Origin: Planctomycetota bacterium
Lineage (GTDB): Bacteria > Planctomycetota > Phycisphaerae > Phycisphaerales > UBA1924
Direction of reading: 5' to 3'
Assembly: GCA_017303565.1 (NCBI GenBank)
Contig: JAFLCM010000121.1
Coordinates: 1-7,347 of the forward strand
Length of the DNA stretch: 7,347 nt
Within the stretch, counting starts at the first letter, position 1; each line of letters opens with the position of its first letter. The notes below the pieces were generated by a model that had not been told where the DNA came from, did no database searches, and saw only the letters and a program-made list of their open reading frames with translations. The translations under genes were made by a program, and so were the position numbers. Below, piece by piece: positions 1-6,072 of the stretch.

Positions 1-48
1 GCCGCGCCCCCCGGGCCCGCCAAGAAAGCCCCGAAGCGACGCCGTTGA
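1..48 (+). CDS. C-terminal tail of an upstream gene (partial)
   Basis: From base 1 the first frame reads AAPPGPAKKAPKRRR and ends at a TGA at 46-48. An alanine/proline/lysine/arginine-rich basic tail of this kind is common at the C terminus of high-GC bacterial proteins, so this is probably the end of a gene that starts before the window. Only 15 residues are visible, so neither the family nor the function can be named. It could also be chance coding in GC-rich DNA. Confidence 0.35.
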   Translation, partial: AAPPGPAKKAPKRRR

Positions 49-73
49 TCCGCTGGAATCGCCCGCGTGGCGG

Positions 74-86
74 GCCGATCATCGGC
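74..86. other. Small palindrome upstream of the DUF1800 operon
   Basis: GCCGAT-C-ATCGGC is a perfect 6-bp inverted repeat around a single central base, in the 87-bp gap between the upstream stop codon and the DUF1800 start. Its position before an operon would suit an operator, but no partner regulator is visible and a short palindrome can arise by chance. I saw no convincing -35/-10 pair in this gap. A TTGACC at 108-113 has no -10 partner at the right distance. Confidence 0.2.
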
Positions 87-135
87 AATACCATCAAACC
101 GGCCGCGTTGACCCTTCGGACACCGAGGAAGCCCC

Positions 136-1671
136 ATGCCGCCGGAAGCCAAAGGACCCACCGTTTCCCTGGCCCCGATCAAGAAGTCGGCGTGGTCCTA
201 CGACCACGCGCGGCACCTTCTGCTGCGGGCGGGGTTCGGCGGCTCGCCGCACCAGTACCGCCTGCTCGCCGAGTGGGGTCCGGAGAAGTCCGTCGATCAC
301 CTCCTCAACTTCGAGCAGGTCAAGGGCTACCCCAACGTCTCGCCCGACGAGTTCCGCAGCGACATCATGGCCCCCTTGTCGGCGGCGGACCGGGCCGAGG
401 TCGCCCGCGCCCGCCGCGCCCAGGACGAGGACACCCTCGCCCGCTTCCGCGAGGAGCGCCAGAACCGCGAGCGCCTCGACCGCGAGCAGGTCCGCGCCAT
501 GCAGAAGTGGTGGCTCAAGCGGATGATCGAGACGCCGCGCCCCTTCGAGGAGAAGATGGCGCTGTTCTGGCACGGGCACTTCGCCACCAGCTACCGCACG
601 ATCGAGAACTCCTGGCACCAGCTGCTGCAGAACCAGCTGTTCCGCAGGCACGGCGCGTCGAGCTACGAGGACCTGCTCCGGGGCATCGTCCGCGACCCGG
701 CGATGCTCAAGTACCTCGACAACGACGAGTCGCGCAAGGAGCGCCCCAACGAGAACCTCGCCCGCGAGATCATGGAACTCTTCGCGCTGGGCGTCGGCGC
801 CTACGGGGAGAAGGACATCAAGGAGGGCGCCCGGGCCCTCACCGGCTACTCCTTCGAGTACAACGACTTCGTCTTCCGGCGCGAACGCCACGACACCACG
901 AACAAGTCCATCCTCGGGCGCCAGGGGGCGTTCGACGGCGACGACTTCGTCTCGATCATCCTGCAGCAGCCCGCCTGCGCGGGCTTCATCGCCGGGAAGG
1001 TCTACCGCTTCCTCGTCAACGACCTCGCGGGCGACACCGCGCCGGGCACGCCGGGCGCCCGCCCGCACCAGCAGGTCATCCAGACCCTCGCCGCGGAACT
1101 GTCCTCGTCGAACTACAAACTGCGCCCGATGCTGCGGACGCTGCTGCTGAGCGAGCACTTCTACGACCCCGCCAACCGGCACGCGCGGATCAAGGGGCCG
1201 GTGGAACTCGTCGTCGGGATGGTCCGCTCGCTGCGCACCCCGGTGCGCGATCTTGGCATCCTGTGCGACGCGCTCGACCTGATGGGCCAGAACCTGTTCT
1301 TCCCGCCCAACGTCGCGGGCTGGGCCGGCGGGCGCTCGTGGATCAACACCTCCACCGTCTTCGTCCGTCAGAACATCGCCAACTTCCTCATCTCCGGGAA
1401 GATGCCCAAGGGCTTCGACCCGCTCGCCGACCTCGACCGCTACGACCCGACCGCGCTGCTCGCCGACCTGGCGCAGGTCAGCCCCGGCAGCGAGAAGGAC
1501 CCCAAGGCGGTCGCGACGTACCTGCTGCGGTTCGTGCTGGGCACCGAGGCCGTCGAGCCGCGCCTGAAGGTGCTCGTCGAAACGATGGAGGGCGCGGGCG
1601 GCGTGAACGCCGAATCCGTCACCGCCGCCCTGTGCTTGATCACCACCATGCCCGAGTTCCAGGTGTGCTGA
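136..1671 (+). CDS. DUF1800 family protein
   Basis: This is a 511-residue protein of the DUF1800 family, whose biochemical role is unknown. Family landmarks are present in order. Near residues 17-40 is the N-terminal 'ARHLLLRAGFGG' segment with a following 'LAEWGPEKSVDHLL'. Next comes 'WWLKRMIETPRPFEEKMALFWHGHF' (to about residue 148), then 'ERPNENLAREIMELFALG' and 'ALTGYSF' (about residues 203-243). The C-terminal half has 'RPMLRTLLLSEHFYDP' and 'NVAGWAGGRSWIN'. Residues about 85-120 are highly charged and probably helical. The ATG at 136 is the first after an in-frame TGA at 109-111 and has a GAGGAAG ribosome-binding site at 125-131. No signal peptide is evident. The DUF1501 gene starts 22 bp after its stop, and this pair is commonly co-transcribed in Planctomycetota and other phyla, so the two products probably act together. 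Third codon positions favour C, unlike the G preference of rpe and accD. Confidence 0.93.
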   Translation: MPPEAKGPTVSLAPIKKSAWSYDHARHLLLRAGFGGSPHQYRLLAEWGPEKSVDHLLNFEQVKGYPNVSPDEFRSDIMAPLSAADRAEVARARRAQDEDTLARFREERQNRERLDREQVRAMQKWWLKRMIETPRPFEEKMALFWHGHFATSYRTIENSWHQLLQNQLFRRHGASSYEDLLRGIVRDPAMLKYLDNDESRKERPNENLAREIMELFALGVGAYGEKDIKEGARALTGYSFEYNDFVFRRERHDTTNKSILGRQGAFDGDDFVSIILQQPACAGFIAGKVYRFLVNDLAGDTAPGTPGARPHQQVIQTLAAELSSSNYKLRPMLRTLLLSEHFYDPANRHARIKGPVELVVGMVRSLRTPVRDLGILCDALDLMGQNLFFPPNVAGWAGGRSWINTSTVFVRQNIANFLISGKMPKGFDPLADLDRYDPTALLADLAQVSPGSEKDPKAVATYLLRFVLGTEAVEPRLKVLVETMEGAGGVNAESVTAALCLITTMPEFQVC

Positions 1672-1693
1672 GCCCGAACGAGAGAGCAACCCC

Positions 1694-3007
1694 ATGACGA
1701 CCCCCTATTCACGGCGCGCGTTCCTCTCCCGCGGCATCACGCTCGCCTCGGCGGCGTGGACCATCCCCGCGTTCCTCGACCTGTCCGCCCACGCGCTGGC
1801 CCAGCAGGTGATCCCCGGCCAGACCAGCCAGCCCGGCGTGCCGCAGGACCGCGTGCTCGTCGTCGTCCAGCTCGCGGGCGGGAACGACGGGCTGAACACC
1901 GTCATCCCCTTCGGCGACCCCGCCTACCACAAGGCGCGCCCGACCATCGCGATCAAGCAGAACGAGGCGCTGGCGCTTCCCGGCTCGGAGGGCCTGGGCC
2001 TGCACCCGCGCCTCGCCGGGCTGCGCGAGCTGTTCGATGAGGGGCAGGTGAGCATCGTGCAGGGCGTGGGGTACCCGAACCCCAACCGCTCGCACTTCAA
2101 GAGCATGGACATCTGGCACACCGCCGACACCTCGGGCACGGGCGAGGGGTGGCTGGGTCGGTACTTCGACAACCAGTGCGCAGGGTCGCCCGCCGGCGGC
2201 GGCGGTGCCGATCAGCACGCGTGCGGGTCCGACGCGGGCATCGCCATCGGGCGCACCGCGCCGCTGGCGATGGAAGGGCGCGCGTTCCGCCCGATCGCCT
2301 TCGAGTCCGCCGACCTGTTCCGCTGGACGGGCGAGGAGATGGACGGCGGCAGGCTGGCCGAGCCGTACCACCGGATCACCCGCACCGAGCATCTGCCCGG
2401 GATGGCGGAAGGCGATCACGCCGCGAGTTTCCTGATGCGCACCGCGCTGGACGCGCAGGTGGCGAGCGAGCGGATCCGCAAGGCCGTGGAGCGCAAGGCG
2501 GAGGTGGAGTACCCGCGGACGGGGCTGGCGCGGCAGCTGATGATGGTCGCGTCGATGATCGCCGCGGGCATGCCGACGCGGGTGTACTACGTCTCGCTCG
2601 GCGGGTTCGACACCCACGCGGGGCAGGGCGGCGCGAACGGCTCGCAGGCGAATCTGCTGGCGCAGTTCGGCGACGCCCTCAAGGCCTTCTACGCCGACCT
2701 GCGCCGGCAGGAGAACGACTCGCGGGTGCTGACGATGACCTTCAGCGAGTTCGGGCGGCGCGTGGGGCAGAACGGGAGCGCCGGGACCGACCACGGCACC
2801 GCGGCGCCGATGTTCCTGGCCGGGCCGATGGTCCGCCCGGGCGTCCTCGGCAACCACCCGAGCCTGACCGACCTCGACAACGGGGACCTGAAGCACACGG
2901 TGGACTTCCGCAGCGTGTACGCGGGGATCCTGAAGGAGTGGCTGAAGGCCGACCCGGAGAAGGTGCTGGAAGGGTCGTTCAAGGCGGCGCGGGTGATCAA
3001 GGCGTGA
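1694..3007 (+). CDS. DUF1501 family protein with Tat signal peptide
   Basis: This 437-residue protein belongs to DUF1501, a family related to the alkaline phosphatase/sulfatase fold; its substrate is unknown. The N terminus is a twin-arginine signal (S-R-R-A-F-L at residues 6-11), followed by a hydrophobic stretch and an A-L-A cleavage site at 34-36. This predicts export after folding. Family motifs follow: 'QLAGGNDGLNTVIPF' (about 59-73), 'GVGYPNPNRSHFKSMDIW' in the region after residue 120, 'GGFDTHAGQ' (F305-H308), 'FSEFGRR' (350-356) and 'GTDHG' (364-368). The last three carry the Asp/His residues expected at a metal site. A modest GAGAGAG at 1680-1686 precedes the ATG. The gene follows DUF1800 closely and ends before a strong hairpin, so the two form a short operon. 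Codon endings move from C-rich in the first half towards G-rich later in the gene. Confidence 0.94.
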   Translation: MTTPYSRRAFLSRGITLASAAWTIPAFLDLSAHALAQQVIPGQTSQPGVPQDRVLVVVQLAGGNDGLNTVIPFGDPAYHKARPTIAIKQNEALALPGSEGLGLHPRLAGLRELFDEGQVSIVQGVGYPNPNRSHFKSMDIWHTADTSGTGEGWLGRYFDNQCAGSPAGGGGADQHACGSDAGIAIGRTAPLAMEGRAFRPIAFESADLFRWTGEEMDGGRLAEPYHRITRTEHLPGMAEGDHAASFLMRTALDAQVASERIRKAVERKAEVEYPRTGLARQLMMVASMIAAGMPTRVYYVSLGGFDTHAGQGGANGSQANLLAQFGDALKAFYADLRRQENDSRVLTMTFSEFGRRVGQNGSAGTDHGTAAPMFLAGPMVRPGVLGNHPSLTDLDNGDLKHTVDFRSVYAGILKEWLKADPEKVLEGSFKAARVIKA

Positions 3008-3016
3008 GCGCTTGAA

Positions 3017-3050
3017 AGCGCCCCGCGCTCCCTTCGGCGCGCGGGGCGTT
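3017..3050. terminator. GC-rich hairpin between convergent genes (bidirectional terminator candidate)
   Basis: CGCCCCGCGC at 3019-3028 pairs perfectly with GCGCGGGGCG at 3039-3048. A G-U and an A-T pair extend the stem outwards to 3017-3050, and a CC(CTTC)GG mini-stem caps the loop. It lies 10 bp after the DUF1501 stop and 24 bp beyond the stop of the convergent gene, where a shared terminator is expected. Neither side has a strong U tract: + continues TTGAGG, and - continues with CTTTC. It is therefore an imperfect intrinsic terminator that may act together with Rho. Confidence 0.65.
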
Positions 3051-3073
3051 GAGGTCTGAACCGCGGAGAATTC

Positions 3074-3883
3074 TCAGCGCCGGCGGCGCATGGCGAGCGG
3101 GGCCACGAGGCCGAGCGCCATCGTGCCGGGGGCGGGGACGACCCACGCGCCGGAGGAGAAGATGCCGTTGGTCCCGGTGAAGGGGCTGGGCTGGTTGGCG
3201 GCGTAGGCGTTGGTGCCGAGGTCGAAGCGGTAGATGCCTTGGGCGGGGACGTCGTTGACCATCCAGGCGAAGCCGCCGCCGACGCCGAGGCCGTCGATGT
3301 CGGTGTCGGTGCCGGGGTAGGGTGCGAGGTTGGTGTAGACGGGGGAGGTGTAGAGGCTGGTGATCCGGACGATGCCGCGGCCGGGGCCGCCGTTGCCGTC
3401 GTTGTTGGCGTAGAAGACGTCGGCGACGGGGTCGTAGTCGAAGCCGCCGAAGTCGGTGCTGGCGGGGGTGGTGGCGAGGAGGTTGGCGACGCCGGTGAGG
3501 GGGTTGATCTCGTAGAAGCCGGGGACGGTCACGGAGCGGTAGCCGATGAGTTTGTTGCGGGCGGTGTCGTAGGCGAGGCCGGTGATGCTGATGGTGGCGG
3601 CGTTGTAGGTGATGGTGACGGCGGCGCTGGGGGTGAGGCCCGAGAGGGAGAAGGGGCTGGAACGGAGGGCGCTGCCGTTGTTCCAGTAGAGGGTGTTGCT
3701 GTTCCCGTCGTGGGCCATGCCCCAGGCGACGGCCGAGGTGCCGGTGAGCAGGTTCGTCGGCGTGTTGGTGGTGACGTCGATGTGCCAGATCGACGCGTTG
3801 GTCTGGTCGTTGCCGATGAGCAGTTGCGCGCTGGCGGCGTGCGCGAGCGCCAGGACGGCGAGCGAGGCGATGCGGGTGTTCAT
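3074..3883 (-). CDS. Secreted beta-propeller-like protein with PEP-CTERM-type sorting tail
   Basis: This 269-residue protein starts at the ATG complementary to 3881-3883, behind a purine-rich AGGGAAGGA ribosome-binding site. The same frame stays open much further upstream, but the signal peptide and ribosome-binding site fix this start. Residues 1-19 (MNTRIASLAVLALAHAASA) are a Sec signal peptide with an A-S-A/Q cleavage site. The body has about four degenerate repeats of the form 'GLAYD...N.L.Y......F.I...TG' (for example around 'GMAHDGNSNTLYWNN', 'GLAYDTARNKLIGY' and 'GGFDYDPVADVFYANND'), which resemble beta-propeller blades. The tail is V-P-A-P-G-T (249-254), then a short hydrophobic stretch, then R-R-R-R (266-269). 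This is the tripartite pattern of PEP-CTERM exosortase substrates in the PAP variant common in Phycisphaerae. It is predicted to be surface-anchored or processed by an exosortase, which is not encoded here. The ligand or partner is unknown. Confidence 0.88.
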   Translation of the reverse strand: MNTRIASLAVLALAHAASAQLLIGNDQTNASIWHIDVTTNTPTNLLTGTSAVAWGMAHDGNSNTLYWNNGSALRSSPFSLSGLTPSAAVTITYNAATISITGLAYDTARNKLIGYRSVTVPGFYEINPLTGVANLLATTPASTDFGGFDYDPVADVFYANNDGNGGPGRGIVRITSLYTSPVYTNLAPYPGTDTDIDGLGVGGGFAWMVNDVPAQGIYRFDLGTNAYAANQPSPFTGTNGIFSSGAWVVPAPGTMALGLVAPLAMRRRR

Positions 3884-3916
3884 GAATCCTTCCCTTCTTC
3901 TGGCGGCGCGGAGGCC

Positions 3917-3962
3917 GCGGACGGATGAACACGCGCCCCGTGTGGGCGGGGCGCGGACGGAT
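3917..3962 (-). promoter_or_regulatory. Leader hairpin flanked by 10-bp direct repeats
   Basis: CGCGCCCCG (3932-3940) and CGGGGCGCG (3947-3955) form a perfect 9-bp stem with a 6-base loop. The decamer GCGGACGGAT occurs on both sides (3917-3926 and 3953-3962), 36 bp apart. The structure lies 34-79 bp upstream of the PEP-CTERM protein start and would fall in its 5' leader if the promoter candidate at 4012-4040 is correct. It could be an RNA control element or a protein-binding site. No known riboswitch class is recognisable. Confidence 0.35.
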
Positions 3963-4011
3963 CGCGTTGAAGGGGACGCGTTTCTTCCCGAGAAGCATCC
4001 CCGTGGATTCA

Positions 4012-4040
4012 AAGGTAGCCGCGTTGTCGGCGAATCCCAA
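4012..4040 (-). promoter_or_regulatory. Candidate promoter for the PEP-CTERM protein gene
   Basis: Read on the - strand, TTGGGA (4035-4040) and TACCTT (4012-4017) are separated by exactly 17 bp. They match the sigma-70 consensus hexamers at 4 of 6 and 3 of 6 positions. Transcription would start near 4005 and give a leader of roughly 120 nt. The match is modest and planctomycete promoters are poorly defined, so this is tentative. The 279-bp gap also lies upstream of the divergent rpe gene; no equally good + strand promoter was found in it. Confidence 0.28.
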
Positions 4041-4162
4041 GCACATTCGGTGTCGGCTGATCGTGCGACGCTACTCGGGGATGAAAACGGGGCGAGAATG
4101 CAAACGGGCCGCGAACAGACGCACGCGAACGGGTGATTTCGGCGTGGTGGTAGGCTTTGGGC

Positions 4163-4900
4163 ATGGCGAATCTCTTTCAGCGGCCCGGGAGGCTGCCCTT
4201 GGTTGCTCCTTCGATCCTGTCGGCCGACTTCGCGGACATGGCTCGCGACGCGGGGCAGGTGCTGCGCCCCGAATCTGACGGCGGGGCGGGGGCGGACGTG
4301 CTGCACGTCGACGTGATGGACGGGCATTTCGTGCCGAACCTGACGCTCGGCCCCGACATGGTGCGCGACCTGCGCCGGCACCTGCCCGACGCGTTCCTGG
4401 ATGTGCACGTCATGGTGAACGACCCGGGGCAGTACCTGGCGGCGTTCGCGAAGGCGGGCGCGAACCACTACACGTTCCACATCGAGCCGGTCATCGACCG
4501 CGCGGCGGGGACGGGGATGAGCCCGCTCAGTCAGGGGTACGACCCGCGGGCGCTGGCGGATGAGGTTCGAAAACTCGGCATGACGGCGGGGCTGTGCCTG
4601 AACCCCCCCACCGCGGTGGAGCGCGTGTTGCCGCTCGTGAAGGACTTCGACCTGATCCTGGTGATGAGCGTGAACCCGGGCAAGGGCGGGCAGGCGTTCA
4701 TGCCGGAGGTGCTGGCGAAGGTGAAAGAGATCAAGCGGCACCTGCGGGCGGACCAGCGGCTGGAGATGGACGGGGGGATTGCGCCCGCGACGGCGGGGGC
4801 GTGCCGCGAGGCGGGGTGCGACGTGCTGGTGGCGGGGTCGGCGGTGTTTGGGAAGCCGGCGGCGGAGCGCGGCGCGGTCGTGCGGGCGCTGCGTGGATGA
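4163..4900 (+). CDS. rpe: Ribulose-phosphate 3-epimerase
   Basis: This enzyme interconverts D-ribulose 5-phosphate and D-xylulose 5-phosphate in the cytosolic pentose phosphate pathway. The 245-residue protein shows the (beta/alpha)8 family signature: 'VAPSILSADFADM' with catalytic-site Ser17, 'DVLHVDVMDGHFVPNLTLGP' with metal/acid-base His48 and Asp50, 'DVHVMV' with His82, 'TFHIE' with His106, 'MSVNPGKGGQAF' (168-179), 'EMDGGI' with catalytic Asp203, and the phosphate-binding 'VAGSAVFG' (223-230). It is longer than the usual 220-225 residues. About 15 extra residues (AAGTGMSPLSQGYDP region, 114-128) sit after the fourth strand, and a few more (35-43) precede the 'ADVLHVDV' strand. Lys174 replaces the aromatic residue usual in 'NPGFGGQ'. 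I chose the ATG at 4163 over a TTG two codons upstream (4157); neither has a strong ribosome-binding site. The same-strand accD starts 139 bp downstream. Confidence 0.95.
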   Translation: MANLFQRPGRLPLVAPSILSADFADMARDAGQVLRPESDGGAGADVLHVDVMDGHFVPNLTLGPDMVRDLRRHLPDAFLDVHVMVNDPGQYLAAFAKAGANHYTFHIEPVIDRAAGTGMSPLSQGYDPRALADEVRKLGMTAGLCLNPPTAVERVLPLVKDFDLILVMSVNPGKGGQAFMPEVLAKVKEIKRHLRADQRLEMDGGIAPATAGACREAGCDVLVAGSAVFGKPAAERGAVVRALRG

Positions 4901-5039
4901 CCGGTGCCCGGCGCGGAGGGCGTGTTCGGTGGGGGTTTGTGTGATTCGACGGATGGGGGCGGGTCGGGGTACCCTCTTCACCGATTCTTGACCCGGACCG
5001 GGCGGCGAGCCTTGGCGGTGGTTGGCGACGAGAGCAGGC

Positions 5040-5876
5040 ATGACCCAACTGAGCGGTTCGAAGGCTGAGGTGCGCGGGGCGGAGCGGCGGGTGCCGGAGG
5101 GGCTGTGGCTGCGCTGCCCGTCGTGCAGCGCCATGATCTACCGCAAGCAGATGGAGGCCAACGGGCACGTGTGCCCGGAGTGCTCGCACCACTTCCGCAT
5201 CTCGGCGGTGGAGCGGGTGAAGCAGCTGGCGGACGAGGGGTCGTTCGAGGCGATGTTCACGGGGCTGGTGACGACGGACCCCCTGGGGTTCACGGACCTG
5301 AAGGCGTACAAGGACCGGCTGGCGGCGGAGCAGAAGAAGACGGGGCAGCGCGAGGGGGTTCAGACGGGTCGGTGCTTCATCAAGGGGCGTCCGGCGATGC
5401 TGGCGTGTCTGGACCTGACGTTCTTCATGGGGACGCTGTCGAGCGTGGTGGGCGAGAAGATCACGCGGGCGATCGAGCACGCGACGGAGAACGACCTGCC
5501 GCTGGTGGTGGTGAGCTGCTCGGGCGGGGCGCGGATGCAGGAGTCGGGGTACTCGCTGATGCAGATGGCCAAGACGTCGGCGGCGCTGGCGCGCCACGCC
5601 GACGCGGGCGGGCTGTACATCAGCGTGCTGACGGACCCGACGACGGGCGGGGTGTCGGCGTCGTTCGCGATGCTGGGGGATGTGATCTTTGCGGAGCCGA
5701 AGGCGCTGATCGGGTTCGCGGGGCCGCGGGTGATCCAGCAGACGATCCGCCAGGAGTTGCCGGAGGGCTTCCAGACGTCGGAGTTCCTGCTGAAGGCGGG
5801 GATGGTGGACCGGGTGGTGCACCGGCACGAGCTGCGGAACGAGATCGCTCGGGTGATTGACTACTGCGGGAAGTGA
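5040..5876 (+). CDS. accD: Acetyl-CoA carboxylase carboxyltransferase subunit beta
   Basis: With AccA, this subunit transfers carboxyl from carboxybiotin-BCCP to acetyl-CoA and makes malonyl-CoA, the committed step of fatty-acid synthesis in the cytosol. The 278-residue protein begins with the AccD zinc ribbon, C26-x2-C29-x15-C45-x2-C48, then 'HHFRIS'. The crotonase-like carboxyltransferase core follows, with 'YKDRLAAEQKKTGQ', 'MGTLSSVVGEKI', the 'SGGARMQE' oxyanion loop (161-168), 'SLMQMAKTSAAL', 'YISVLTDPTTGGVSASFAMLGD' (Gly203-Gly204) and 'EPKALIGFAGPRVI'. It is close in length to the conserved core of E. coli AccD and lacks the variable C-terminal extension. ATG 5040 follows an AGAG/CAGG purine stretch; a TTG at 5022 would add six residues that are not conserved. 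AccA is not in the window. In the 139-bp gap after rpe I see only a weak promoter-like TACCCT (4970-4975). Confidence 0.97.
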   Translation: MTQLSGSKAEVRGAERRVPEGLWLRCPSCSAMIYRKQMEANGHVCPECSHHFRISAVERVKQLADEGSFEAMFTGLVTTDPLGFTDLKAYKDRLAAEQKKTGQREGVQTGRCFIKGRPAMLACLDLTFFMGTLSSVVGEKITRAIEHATENDLPLVVVSCSGGARMQESGYSLMQMAKTSAALARHADAGGLYISVLTDPTTGGVSASFAMLGDVIFAEPKALIGFAGPRVIQQTIRQELPEGFQTSEFLLKAGMVDRVVHRHELRNEIARVIDYCGK

Positions 5877-5928
5877 GGGGCGGGGGCTGGGGAGTGGCCA
5901 GTGGGGAGTGGGGAGTGGGGCGGAGGGG
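5877..5928 (+). other. G-rich tracts with G-quadruplex potential after accD
   Basis: Directly after the accD stop are seven runs of four or more G: 5877-5880, 5882-5886, 5889-5892, 5903-5906, 5910-5913, 5917-5920 and 5925-5928. Most spacers are 1-4 bases long. The accD transcript would carry these runs in its 3' UTR, where a G-quadruplex could form. Part of this stretch belongs to the 7-bp repeat block that follows. Confidence 0.5.
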
Positions 5929-5986
5929 AAGGCAAGAGGCACGAGGGGAGCGTCTTGGGTCTTGAGTCTTGAGTCTTGGGGGCGAA
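5889..5986 (+). repeat. Heptanucleotide tandem repeat block (mosaic of GGGGAGT and GTCTTGA units)
   Basis: The block divides into fourteen consecutive 7-mers without a register break: GGGGAGT, GGCCAGT, GGGGAGT, GGGGAGT, GGGGCGG, AGGGGAA, GGCAAGA, GGCACGA, GGGGAGC, GTCTTGG, GTCTTGA, GTCTTGA, GTCTTGG, GGGCGAA. The first part resembles the short tandemly repeated repetitive (STRR) heptamers known from cyanobacteria; that comparison is from memory. It lies in the convergent accD-gmd gap and shows no coding signal. Confidence 0.75.
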
Positions 5987-6028
5987 AGCCCGTGCACGGG
6001 CGGATGGGTTCCCGGCCTTTCGGCTGGG
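5980..6028. repeat. Cluster of hairpins and a 14-bp palindrome
   Basis: Three structures are packed together. GGGC-GAAA-GCCC (5980-5991) is a hairpin with a GNRA-type tetraloop. It overlaps the perfect palindrome GCCCGTGCACGGGC (5988-6001), so the two are mutually exclusive. CCCGGCC-TTTC-GGCTGGG (6011-6028) is a 7-bp stem with one G-U pair. Any of these could end accD transcription or form a REP-like repetitive unit. No U tract follows, so an intrinsic terminator is not clearly supported. Confidence 0.5.
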
Positions 6029-6072
6029 TCGCCGGCGGGGCTTTGGGGTCCCCGGGGCGAGGTGAGACATGA

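Noticed and set aside
94..1695. 533-residue - strand open frame opposite the DUF1800 gene, and a 550-residue + frame at 45-1697
   Set aside because: Long alternative frames are expected in very GC-rich DNA. Their translations are low in complexity (Arg/Ala/Pro or Asp/Glu/Val-rich) with no family motifs, whereas the 136-1671 frame has clear DUF1800 signatures.
1709..2896. 395-residue - strand frame and 288-residue + frame (2149-3015) overlapping the DUF1501 gene
   Set aside because: Both are shadows of the DUF1501 coding frame, biased in composition and without motifs.
3239..3928. 229-residue + strand frame rich in Gly/Val/Ala/Asp opposite the PEP-CTERM gene
   Set aside because: It is the antisense image of a repetitive coding sequence. 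The - strand frame has a signal peptide, a ribosome-binding site and a sorting tail.
4937..4992. sigma-70 promoter for accD using TTCGAC/TACCCT or TTGACC at 4987-4992
   Set aside because: The first pair is spaced 19 bp and matches poorly. TTGACC has no -10 at an acceptable distance. Transcription from the rpe side is equally possible.
3884..5134. N-terminal extension of the PEP-CTERM frame to 686 residues
   Set aside because: The upstream part is antisense to rpe and part of accD and has no motifs. The ATG at 3883 is followed directly by a Sec signal peptide and has a good ribosome-binding site.
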